From positions 124,001 to 188,000 of the forward strand of contig CAAGCW010000009.1 of NCBI GenBank assembly GCA_900768435.1: 64,000 nt of DNA, written 5' to 3'. The position numbers and the translations under genes were made by a program. The notes below the pieces were generated by a model. That model saw nothing but the letters and a program-made list of their open reading frames with translations, searched no databases and was not told the origin of the DNA. This stretch comes from an uncultured Collinsella sp. Its GTDB lineage: Bacteria; Actinomycetota; Coriobacteriia; Coriobacteriales; Coriobacteriaceae. This document shows positions 43,987-52,279 of this stretch, in pieces (the stretch's first letter is position 1; every line of letters begins with the position of its first letter).

Positions 43987-44124
43987 TATACGAAATTACG
44001 CCATTCTCAATGCTGTTTTTACGCTACTTTCAATGTAGTTTTTACGCCATGACCGATGTAGTTTTTACGCCATAACAGATGCAGTTTTTACGCTCTTTTC
44101 ATTGAAGGTTTTACGCTTGGCATC
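43987..44124. repeat. Six direct repeats at exact 23-bp period upstream of the DUF4143 remnant
   Basis: The core GTTTTTACGC starts at 44015, 44038, 44061 and 44084, with variants GAAATTACGC at 43992 and GGTTTTACGC at 44107; every step is exactly 23 bp. The two central units are nearly identical (ATGTAGTTTTTACGCCAT...), and similarity decays towards both ends. On the gene strand the core reads GCGTAAAAAC. The period is just over two helical turns. Confidence 0.88.
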
Positions 44125-44196
44125 CTTAGCGCGACGCTCGCTCAACCCCTGGCCACCGGATTGCCCGAATTCCGGGACGCAGTTTCCGCTCCAAAC

Positions 44197-44229
44197 AAAA
44201 GGCCCCGGCTCGCGATGGAGCCGGGGCCA
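44197..44229 (-). terminator. Terminator of the xdhD operon
   Basis: On the minus strand an 11-bp stem GGCCCCGGCTC/GAGCCGGGGCC with a 6-nt loop is followed by TTTTG. It is 69 nt past the hydroxylase stop. Confidence 0.9.
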
Positions 44230-44297
44230 AAGGCGCAGCGTATGCAGTTGATACCGAGCATGGACAGCCCGTCAGTAATGGCCATCCGCGCCCTACC

Positions 44298-47075
44298 CTA
44301 CCCGCGGTGACGGGCGCGGCTGTACGGCGTATCCACCATGGGCAGATCCGGACGCAGCTTGCCGTCAAACGCGCGGTAGGCATTCTGCACGGCGGGCGCC
44401 GTGGGGATCGTGGCGATCTCGCCGATTCCCTTGCCGCCGTATGCCACGGGCAGCAGCTCGTCCTTCTCCACGTAGATGGCGTGGATATCCGGAATCTCGG
44501 GCGCACGGAACAGCCCGAGCGTACCGTACCTTGCCTGGGGTACGCAGTCCTTGAGCGGCCAATCCTCGGTAAGCGCATAGCCCATACCCATGAGCACGCC
44601 GCCTTCGATCTGACCCTGGATGGAGATGGGGTTGACCACCTTGCCGGAATCGTGTGCGGCATAGACCTCGCTCACGCGGCCGTCATCGTCCAAAATGACC
44701 ACATGCGTGGCAAAACCGTAGCAGATGTGGCTCTTGGGGTTGGGAACATCCGCACCCAGTTTGTCGGTCGGCTCCAGGTACACGTAGCCAAACTCGCATC
44801 CCTCGAGCGCCTTGATGGCGGCCGCGGGATCCTGAGGATGCATACCCTGGCCGGCGACGAGCTCCTGCGTGTGCAGCTGATAGACGTGGCCGTCGTCGTA
44901 CTCGATCTTGACGCCGTCGCCGTGGGCGCTCACCGGGGCGGCAGGCGCGGGCTTGCCGGCCTCGATGTCAAGCATGGCATCGCGCAGCAGGAAGGCGGCA
45001 CCGCGCACGGCCTCGCCGGTCACGACCGTCTGACGCGAGCCAGACGTGGTGCCGGAGTCGGGAGCGTTCTCGGTGGAGCACTCGCCATTGGCAATGCAGC
45101 TCAGCGGCAGACCGCATGCCTCGGCAACGTCCTGCAAAAAGACCGTGTTGCAGCCCTGGCCGATGTCGGACGTGGCAGCATAGACCACGGCCACGCCGTT
45201 CTCGATGCGAATCTTGCAGCGGCCGGCATCGGGCAGGCCCACGCCCACGCCGGCGTTCTTCATGGCGCAGGCGATGCCGGCGTGGCCGGGATGCGCATAG
45301 TAGGCATCCTTGACCTCGAGCAGTGTCTCCTTAAGCGCCGTGGAGCAATCGGCAATCTGGCCGTTGGGCAAAACCTCGCCCGGCTCGATGGCGTTTCGGT
45401 AACGAATCTCCCACGGGTCCAGGCCGACCTTCTCGGCCAGCAGGTCGATCAGGCTCTCAAGGGCAAACTCGGACTGACACACGCCAAAGCCGCGGTACGC
45501 GCCAGCGGGCGGGTTGTTGGTGTAGTAGCCAAAGCCGCGAATGTCGGTGTTCTGGTACTTGTAGGGGCCGACGGCATGCGTGCAGGCGCGCTCGAGCACC
45601 GGGCCGCACAGCGAAGCGTAGGCGCCGGTATCAAAGTTGATCTCGCAGTCCAGGCCGGTAAAGTTGCCCTCGGCGTCGCAGCCCAGCGTAAAGGTGCCGT
45701 CCATGGCGTGACGCTTGGGATGGAAAGCGAGCGACTCGGCACGCGTGAGCTTGCACTTCACAGGACGCTGGAACTTATATGCGGCGAGCGCGGCCAGGTG
45801 CTGGATGGACACGTCCTCCTTACCGCCAAAGCCGCCGCCCACGAGCATGGTCTCAACGACCACGCGCTCGGGTTCGCTATCCCAGCCAAACATGTGGGCA
45901 CACTCTTTGCGCGTATCGTAGGCACCTTGGTCGGTCGACTGCACCTTGACGCCGTTCTTGTACGGGAAGGCAACGGCGCACTCGGGCTCCAAGAAGGCAT
46001 GCTCGGTAAAGGGCGTGGTAAAGCGCTGCGTCACGGTGAACGCGCTCTCTGCCAGCGCCTTGGCGGCGTCGCCGCGCGTCACATGGCGGCTCTGGCACAC
46101 GTTGTCCTTGAGCTCCACCGTGTTGCCAAAAGCAAAGAAGCTGTCATGCAGGCGCGGAGCGTCGGCGGCCCTAGCCTCGGCAATGTTGCGCACGGGCTCC
46201 AGCGGCTCGTAATCGATTTTTACGAGCTTCTTGGCCTTCTCGAGCGTCGCCTCGTCCTCGGCGACCACCAGCACGATGGCATCGCCCACGCAGCGGGTGA
46301 TATCGCCCTGGGCGATCATGACGTCCCAGTCCTGGATAAGGTGGCCGACCTGGTTGACCGGCACGTCCTCGGCGCGCAGAATGCCCACCACACCGGGCAG
46401 GGCCTCGGCTTTGGAGGTGTCGATGGAGAGCACACGGGCGCGCGGATACTTGGAGCGCACGGCGCTGGCGTAGGTCAGACCCGGCTGATCGAGCTCGTCG
46501 ATGTCGTCGGGATACTTGCCCTCGCCGAGCACCTTCTTGCGCACGTCGATGCGGAAGGCGCGCTTGCCCACGCCGTAGTCGTCGCCGCGCTCCAAGTCCT
46601 CGTCGATCTGCTTTTCGCCACGGAGCACCGCAGCGGCCAGTGCAATGCCCTCGATAATCTTTTTGTAACCGGTGCAACGGCAGACATTGCCGCGAATGGC
46701 GTACTTGATTTGTTCCTCGGTGGGCTCGGGGTCCTCGGCGATGAGCGCCGCACCCGCCATGACCATGCCGGGGATGCAAAAACCGCACTGCACGGCGCCC
46801 ACAGCGCCAAAGGCGTACACAAAGGCCTCGCGCACGTCCTCGGGCAGGCCCTCGACGGTCACGATGTTGCGGCCGGCGGCAAGAGCGGTGGTCAGCACGC
46901 AGGCCTTGACGGCCGCACCGTCCACGTGGATGGTGCAGGTACCGCACGCGCCCTCGGAGCAGCCGTCCTTGGCGGAATGGATGTGCAGGTCGTCGCGCAA
47001 ATAGCGCAGCAGCGGCTTGTTTTGGGTCGTCGTGCGCTCGACGCCGTTAACGGTAAAAGTGAATTCCTGTGCCAT
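44298..47075 (-). CDS. xdhD: XdhD-type molybdenum hydroxylase (fused 2Fe-2S and molybdopterin domains)
   Basis: 925-residue xanthine dehydrogenase-family enzyme. The plant-type [2Fe-2S] cluster is C39, C44, C47, C59; the second cluster is C97, C100, C132, C134 (QCGFCIPGM...VCRCTGY). The molybdopterin part begins near residue 165 and carries VGGGFGGKEDVS, PPAGAYRGFG, GTTSGSRQTVVTGEA and the catalytic Glu in AYGGKGIGEIA. No FAD domain is present, so electrons must pass to a partner such as the ferredoxin or YgfK encoded next. yqeB/yqeC elsewhere in the window suggest the selenium-requiring type. Likely substrate: hypoxanthine, xanthine or urate-level purines. Confidence 0.92.
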   Translation of the reverse strand: MAQEFTFTVNGVERTTTQNKPLLRYLRDDLHIHSAKDGCSEGACGTCTIHVDGAAVKACVLTTALAAGRNIVTVEGLPEDVREAFVYAFGAVGAVQCGFCIPGMVMAGAALIAEDPEPTEEQIKYAIRGNVCRCTGYKKIIEGIALAAAVLRGEKQIDEDLERGDDYGVGKRAFRIDVRKKVLGEGKYPDDIDELDQPGLTYASAVRSKYPRARVLSIDTSKAEALPGVVGILRAEDVPVNQVGHLIQDWDVMIAQGDITRCVGDAIVLVVAEDEATLEKAKKLVKIDYEPLEPVRNIAEARAADAPRLHDSFFAFGNTVELKDNVCQSRHVTRGDAAKALAESAFTVTQRFTTPFTEHAFLEPECAVAFPYKNGVKVQSTDQGAYDTRKECAHMFGWDSEPERVVVETMLVGGGFGGKEDVSIQHLAALAAYKFQRPVKCKLTRAESLAFHPKRHAMDGTFTLGCDAEGNFTGLDCEINFDTGAYASLCGPVLERACTHAVGPYKYQNTDIRGFGYYTNNPPAGAYRGFGVCQSEFALESLIDLLAEKVGLDPWEIRYRNAIEPGEVLPNGQIADCSTALKETLLEVKDAYYAHPGHAGIACAMKNAGVGVGLPDAGRCKIRIENGVAVVYAATSDIGQGCNTVFLQDVAEACGLPLSCIANGECSTENAPDSGTTSGSRQTVVTGEAVRGAAFLLRDAMLDIEAGKPAPAAPVSAHGDGVKIEYDDGHVYQLHTQELVAGQGMHPQDPAAAIKALEGCEFGYVYLEPTDKLGADVPNPKSHICYGFATHVVILDDDGRVSEVYAAHDSGKVVNPISIQGQIEGGVLMGMGYALTEDWPLKDCVPQARYGTLGLFRAPEIPDIHAIYVEKDELLPVAYGGKGIGEIATIPTAPAVQNAYRAFDGKLRPDLPMVDTPYSRARHRG

Positions 47076-47087
47076 GGTAATTCCCTT

Positions 47088-47567
47088 CTACACGCCGGCG
47101 GCGATGCCGGTGCGGTCGTGGATGGCGCCATGCGGGCAGACGACGGCGCACATGCCGCACGACAGGCAGTCCGCGCCGTCGATATGGGCGCAGTTGTCCT
47201 CGATGCGGATAGCGCCGGCAGGGCACTTTTTGGCGCACATGCCGCAACCGATGCAGCTCGTGTCGCAGATTTTGCGGGCAATGGCGCCCTTATCGGTGTT
47301 GTTGCAGCGCACGAGGATGTTCTGGTAGCCGGGAACGAAGGCGATCACGCGTTGCGGGCACGCCATGCCGCACAGGCCACAGCCCGTGCACTTTGAGCGA
47401 TCCACGCGGGCGATGCCATCGACCAGCGCAATGGCGCCGTGGGGGCAGGCCGTGACGCAGGCGCCACAGCCAATGCAGCCTTCGCTGCAGCGGGCGTCGC
47501 CGCCTGCGGAAGCACAGCCGCTTCCGCAGGCAACGTAGGCCACGTTATGTTGAATGGATTTGGCCAT
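47088..47567 (-). CDS. Four-cluster ferredoxin-like iron-sulfur protein
   Basis: 159 residues with four successive CxxCxxCxxxCP motifs (CIGCGACVTACP, CTGCGLCGMACP, CIGCGMCAKKCP, CLSCGMCAVVCP), enough for four [4Fe-4S] clusters, plus two extra Cys near the N-terminus (ACGSGCASAGGDARC). It resembles the electron-transfer proteins AegA/HydN type. Its place, 11 nt after ygfK and 12 nt before xdhD, makes it the obvious electron carrier between the hydroxylase and the flavoprotein YgfK. Confidence 0.9.
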   Translation of the reverse strand: MAKSIQHNVAYVACGSGCASAGGDARCSEGCIGCGACVTACPHGAIALVDGIARVDRSKCTGCGLCGMACPQRVIAFVPGYQNILVRCNNTDKGAIARKICDTSCIGCGMCAKKCPAGAIRIEDNCAHIDGADCLSCGMCAVVCPHGAIHDRTGIAAGV

Positions 47568-47578
47568 AAGAGACTCGC

Positions 47579-50578
47579 CTATTTCTTAAGGAGATACGGA
47601 TAGTTGTCGCGCACGGCCTTGATGGTCAGGCGGACGGCCTCGGGAAGACCGGTGTTGACGGCATCGACCGAGACGGTGCGGACCGTGCCGGCGACGCGGA
47701 CCTTAAAGTGATCCTCGTCCACGGCCAGGAAGCCCTCGTTCTCGGAGTTCTCCATGTCCTGCTCGCTCCAGAACAGGGTGAGCTTGTCCTTGTAGGGACG
47801 ACCCTCCTGGTAGGGGCAGAACACGGCGCAGTTGCCGCACTCGTTGCACATGCCATCGACATGGACGACCTGATGCTTGGCCAGGCCCGGCACCTTAATT
47901 GCCACGTTGGCGCGGTTGGGGCACACGTCGCAGCAGACCTCGCACACCGAGCCGCAGCCCAGGCAGCGGGTCTTGGTGCAGTTGCGCTTGTCGCGGCAGA
48001 GCGTACCCTTGCGCTCGTAGCAGGTGCCCTCGCGACCGGCCTGCTCGTTGCAGTCGGCGTACTTGTTAAAGTCCACGCCGGCGATGGCACGGGCGACCTC
48101 GGCGGCGTCGGCAATAGCCTCGACCACGGTGGCGGGACCGCGGCGGCAGTCGCCCGCAGCCCAGACGCCCTCGACGCCGGTGGAGGTGGCGGCAAGGCGG
48201 CCGCGACGGTCGTGCTCGACGCCCGCGGCGTCGTACAGGCTGGCATCGATGCCCTCGCCCACGGCGCAAATCACCGTGGTGGCGGGAAGCTCGACGGTCT
48301 CGCCCGTGGCGACAGGGCTGCGACGGCCGCTTTCATCCGGCTCGCCAAGCTCCATAACGTCGCAGGTCAGCACGGCGCCGTTGAGTGCCTTGGGCGCCAG
48401 CAGCTCACAGAACTCAACGCCGTCGGCAAGAGCAAGATCGAGCTCTTCCTCGTCGGCGGGCATCTGCTTCTTGGTGCGGCGATACACCAGGCGCACGTTC
48501 TTCACGCCTGCCAGGCGCTTGGCCACGCGGGCGGCGTCCATGGCGGTGTTGCCGGCGCCAATGACCACGACGTCCTCGCCCAGCTCGAGTTTCTCGCCCT
48601 TCTTGGCGGCCTCGAGGAACTCCAGCACATCGAGCTCGGCACCCTCGCCTAGGCCCGCAGAGCCGGGCATCCAGGCACCGGTGGCCACGACCACGTCGGT
48701 AAAGCCCTGGGCCTTGAGCTCGTCAATGGACTCCACGCGGGCGTTGAGCTGAACCTTGGCACCAAAGGCCAGGCAAAGCTCGGCGTCGTGGGAGATATCG
48801 TCGCTGGCAATACGAAACTCGGGGATCACGTGACGGACCACGCCGCCGAGCGAATCGCGGGCCTCAAAGATAGTGACGGGCACGCCAGCGCGCGTCAGGA
48901 AGAACGCCGTCGCCAGGCCGGCCGGGCCGCCGCCGATAACGGCAACGTTGCGCTCGCCGTCGTTGGCGATAGCCTGGGCGCGCAGCTTGGGCAGCACGGC
49001 GGTCATGGCCTCGCGGGCGGCCTTGAGCTTGCTGGCGCGGATCTGGGCGCCCTCGGGCTCGTAGAATGCACGCTCGCAGGCACGGCCGCAGGGATGCGGG
49101 CAGATGGTGCCGGTAATGAACGGCAGGGCGTTGCGCTCGATGATGATGTTGAGTGCGTCCTCGTAGCGGCCCTCGTCAACAGCCGCCAGATAGGCGGGAA
49201 TATCCTGCTGGATGGGGCAGCTCGTGCGGCACGGCGTGGTAAAGCAGTCGGAAAGCGGGCTCTTGCCGGCGACCTTGCGGTCGGGCAGCGGGCGCAGCGG
49301 CTTCTTGTAGAGCGGGTTGGTGAGCGAGTCGGTCTGGATCGCAGTCACGGCCTCGAGCGAGACGCCCGCGAACGGCTTGCCGTCCAGATCGGTAAACTCG
49401 CCGGCCATCTGGCTAAAGCGCTCGTAGCCACCGGGCTTGAGCACGTCGGTCGCCAAGGTGACGGGCCAAATGCCGGCGTCATACAGAGCGCGGATGTTGT
49501 AGACCGTGGCGCCGCCGGAGTAGCTGATGCGCAGTTTGCCATCGAACTGCTCGGTAATGCGGCGGGCAGCCTCGATGGTCAGTGAGAACAGCGAACGGCC
49601 GGACATGTACATCTCGGTGGAAGGCAGCTCGTTCCTCGTCACGTCGACGGGGAACGTGTTGGTCAGCTTGACGCCAAACTCCAGGCCGCGCTCGGCGCAC
49701 AGGGCAATCAGGCGCTCGAACATGGGCACGGCGTCGACCCACTGCAGGTCCTCGCGGAAGTGCGTGTCATCAAAGACGATGTAATCAAAGCCCAGCTCGT
49801 TGAGGCGCTGACGGGCAAACTCATAGCCCAGCAGCGTGGGGTTGCACTTGATGTAGGTGTTGAGGCCCTTCTCGGTGATCAGATAGGTCGCGATGCGCTC
49901 GATTTCCGCCGGCGGGCAGCCGTGCAGGGTAGACTCGGTGATGGAGTTGGAGACGCGCGCCGGGATGGACTCGACAAACGCAGCGTCGACATGCTCAAAC
50001 TTGTCCAGGTTGGCAAGCGCCCAGGCACGGCACTCGTTCCAGACGTCGGAGCCGCTGGCATCCTTCATGCCCTCGATGTAGGCGTCGACCTTGGGGCTCT
50101 TAATGCCCTCCAGGTCATAGCCCACCGACATGTTGAAGACAAAGCCGTCCGGGCTGCCCAGACCGTACTCGCGAGCGATCAGGTGGCAGGCAAACCATGC
50201 CTTCACGTACTCGGCAAAGGCCTGCGGAACCTCGAGCTCGGTCGACCATTCGCAGTTGTAGCACTCGTCCTGAGCCACGATGCAGGGCTTGTTGACGCAC
50301 TTGGAGAGCTCCTCGCCGTCCATAACCTGGACGGTCTTGAGCTCAAAGAAGCGAGAACCGGCCACATAAGAGGCCACGATGTTCTGGGCCAGCTGCGTAT
50401 TGGGACCGGCAGCCGGGCCAAACGGAGTCTCGATGCGCTCGTCAAAAATGGGAAGCGCACCCTCCTGGTTGGTCGTGACCATCTTACGCACGCCAAAGAT
50501 GGCACCCTGAGTCTTGTGCTCCTCGATGATCCAGTTCATCAGCTGCGAAAACGGGATCGGCCTCATGATGTCGCTCAT
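47579..50578 (-). CDS. ygfK: YgfK-type iron-sulfur flavoprotein oxidoreductase
   Basis: 999-residue multidomain protein, annotated in databases as a putative selenate reductase subunit. It begins MSDIMRPIPFSQLMNWIIEE, a YgfK hallmark, with a dihydroorotate dehydrogenase-like barrel (about 1-430). A GltD-like module follows: CFTTPCRTSCPIQQDIP, GGGPAGLATAFFLTRAG (FAD) and GAGNTAMDAARVAKRL (NAD(P)). The C-terminal iron-sulfur part has CLGCGSVCEVCCDVCPNR and CNECGNCAVFCP. The ATG at 50578 has GAGGAG 6 nt upstream. It probably accepts electrons from the hydroxylase, or reduces a purine intermediate; the cluster context is known, the reaction is not. Confidence 0.92.
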   Translation of the reverse strand: MSDIMRPIPFSQLMNWIIEEHKTQGAIFGVRKMVTTNQEGALPIFDERIETPFGPAAGPNTQLAQNIVASYVAGSRFFELKTVQVMDGEELSKCVNKPCIVAQDECYNCEWSTELEVPQAFAEYVKAWFACHLIAREYGLGSPDGFVFNMSVGYDLEGIKSPKVDAYIEGMKDASGSDVWNECRAWALANLDKFEHVDAAFVESIPARVSNSITESTLHGCPPAEIERIATYLITEKGLNTYIKCNPTLLGYEFARQRLNELGFDYIVFDDTHFREDLQWVDAVPMFERLIALCAERGLEFGVKLTNTFPVDVTRNELPSTEMYMSGRSLFSLTIEAARRITEQFDGKLRISYSGGATVYNIRALYDAGIWPVTLATDVLKPGGYERFSQMAGEFTDLDGKPFAGVSLEAVTAIQTDSLTNPLYKKPLRPLPDRKVAGKSPLSDCFTTPCRTSCPIQQDIPAYLAAVDEGRYEDALNIIIERNALPFITGTICPHPCGRACERAFYEPEGAQIRASKLKAAREAMTAVLPKLRAQAIANDGERNVAVIGGGPAGLATAFFLTRAGVPVTIFEARDSLGGVVRHVIPEFRIASDDISHDAELCLAFGAKVQLNARVESIDELKAQGFTDVVVATGAWMPGSAGLGEGAELDVLEFLEAAKKGEKLELGEDVVVIGAGNTAMDAARVAKRLAGVKNVRLVYRRTKKQMPADEEELDLALADGVEFCELLAPKALNGAVLTCDVMELGEPDESGRRSPVATGETVELPATTVICAVGEGIDASLYDAAGVEHDRRGRLAATSTGVEGVWAAGDCRRGPATVVEAIADAAEVARAIAGVDFNKYADCNEQAGREGTCYERKGTLCRDKRNCTKTRCLGCGSVCEVCCDVCPNRANVAIKVPGLAKHQVVHVDGMCNECGNCAVFCPYQEGRPYKDKLTLFWSEQDMENSENEGFLAVDEDHFKVRVAGTVRTVSVDAVNTGLPEAVRLTIKAVRDNYPYLLKK

Positions 50579-50728
50579 AATGAGCTCCTCTCTGTAACGC
50601 CCGGCGAGACCGCGCGGCGGGCGCAAATACGGTGTAGCGCTAGCACAGCGCCGGCGACCCCGCGGAGGCCGCCTATGCGCGCGTCGAATGCGGCGAAACA
50701 TCCGACGCGCGCGAATCTCCAATTGGAA

Positions 50729-52084
50729 TTAATACACGCGATCGCTGAGCGTGCTCCAGAGCTTCTTGGACTCTGCCATGGTCCACGCGTTGATCTTGTC
50801 CTCATCAATGCCAACGAACTCGCGATCCTTGTACAGGACGCGGCCGTTGATGATGGTGGTGCGGCAGTTTTTGCCCATCATGCCAAAGAGCATGTGGCCG
50901 TCGATATTCTCCTCGCTCAGCGGCGTAAAGGGCTTGTAGTCCATGACGATGACGTCGGCGGCAGCGCCGGCCTCGAGCACGCCGAGCTTGCGATCAAAGT
51001 ACTTGCTCGCCATCTTGGCGTTGTTCTCGAACAGCATGGTCATGGCCTCGCACCAGCCCACGTTGGGCATGGCGGCGTTGTGGCGCTGAATGATCAGGAA
51101 GACCTTAAGGCTCTCGAGCATGTCGTGGGTGTAGGCGTCGGTGCCCATGCACACGGGGATGCCGCGGCGGAAGAACTCGAGCACGGGGGCGCAGCCCACG
51201 GCGTTGCCCATATTGGATTCGGGGTTGTTGACGAGCCAGGTGCCGGACTCCTTGACGATATCCATCTCGGCAGGCGTCACGTGGATGCAGTGGCCGAGCA
51301 TGGTGTCGGGACCCAGCAGGTTGTGCTGCAGCAGGCGCTCGACGGGGCTGATGCCGCCGCGGTTGAGGCGGGAATCCCACACGTCATTCATGCCCTCACA
51401 CACATGGATGTGGAAGCCGGTCAGGCCATTGTTGGCCTCGGCCATCTTGTCCATGGTCTCGTCCGAAAGCGTAAAGGTGGCATGTCCGCCAAACATGGCG
51501 GCGATCATGTGGTTGTCGTTATCGCGACGCTCCTTGGCGGCCCACTGGGCAAATTCGGCGTTCTCGGCAATGGCCTGGTCGCATTTTTCCTGGCCGCGGC
51601 GATCGGAGACCTCGTAGCACAGGCACGAACGCATGCCCAGCTCCTGAGCTGCATCCTTAATGGTAAAGAGGCTTCCCGGGATCTCGCAGAAGCTCGCATG
51701 GTGATCGAAGATCGTGGTGACGCCATCGCGGATGGAGTCAAGGATTGTGGCATAGGCGCTGGCCTTGGTACCGTCGAGCGTCAGGTTATCGTCGATCTTC
51801 CACCACTGCTGCTCAAGATTCTCCAGGAAGTTGGTGGGGTTGCAGCCCTTAATGGCAAGGCCACGGGCCAGACCCGAGTAGATGTGGGTGTGGCAGTTGA
51901 TGAGTCCGGGCATGATGAGGTTGCCCTGGGCGTCGACGTACTCGGCATCCGGGTACTTGGCCTTGAGCTCGAGCTCGAGGCCCACTTCGACGATCGTATC
52001 TCCGTCAATGGCGACCGCACCGTTGGGAATGAACGGGGCCTGAGCGTTGCGGGTAAAGACGGAACCGTTAGCGACCAGAAGCAT
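50729..52084 (-). CDS. ssnA: SsnA-type aminohydrolase
   Basis: Amidohydrolase-superfamily protein of 451 residues, SsnA subfamily, found with ygfK and selenium-dependent hydroxylases. Metal ligands: MPGLINCHTHIYSGLA, TGFHIHVCEG, LGHCIHV and the Asp of CMGTDAYTHDM. FDHHASFCEIPGSL and the C-terminal IINGRVLYKDREF fit the family. The start is the ATG at 52084, with GAAGGGAG upstream. It probably deaminates or opens a purine ring. A 150-bp gap with GC-rich inverted repeats (50674-50710) separates it from ygfK. Confidence 0.92.
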   Translation of the reverse strand: MLLVANGSVFTRNAQAPFIPNGAVAIDGDTIVEVGLELELKAKYPDAEYVDAQGNLIMPGLINCHTHIYSGLARGLAIKGCNPTNFLENLEQQWWKIDDNLTLDGTKASAYATILDSIRDGVTTIFDHHASFCEIPGSLFTIKDAAQELGMRSCLCYEVSDRRGQEKCDQAIAENAEFAQWAAKERRDNDNHMIAAMFGGHATFTLSDETMDKMAEANNGLTGFHIHVCEGMNDVWDSRLNRGGISPVERLLQHNLLGPDTMLGHCIHVTPAEMDIVKESGTWLVNNPESNMGNAVGCAPVLEFFRRGIPVCMGTDAYTHDMLESLKVFLIIQRHNAAMPNVGWCEAMTMLFENNAKMASKYFDRKLGVLEAGAAADVIVMDYKPFTPLSEENIDGHMLFGMMGKNCRTTIINGRVLYKDREFVGIDEDKINAWTMAESKKLWSTLSDRVY

Positions 52085-52232
52085 GAATGCTCCCTTCAAC
52101 ATCAGGGGCGGGGTTTGACACCTCTGACATAGCGGAGTGCGAAGCGCCGGCCTACACCGGAAACGGGCCCTCTCCCGTCAACGCTTCACCAAAGGGACAA
52201 ACCCTTTGAAGTGCGGCTTGGCGCCGCATGAC

Positions 52233-52262
52233 GTCGGCGGACGAGGCGATGCGTCCGCCGAC
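52233..52262. repeat. Perfect 11-bp hairpin between the permease and ssnA
   Basis: GTCGGCGGACG and its complement with an 8-nt loop, 18 nt past the permease stop. It lacks a T tract. It may cause attenuation between the permease and the ssnA operon. Confidence 0.65.
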
Positions 52263-52279
52263 GAATAGCACCGAATTGG

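Noticed and set aside
44298..47075. Selenocysteine insertion in the hydroxylase.
   Set aside because: The frame is continuous with no internal TGA. Selenium in this enzyme class is a labile cofactor, not selenocysteine.
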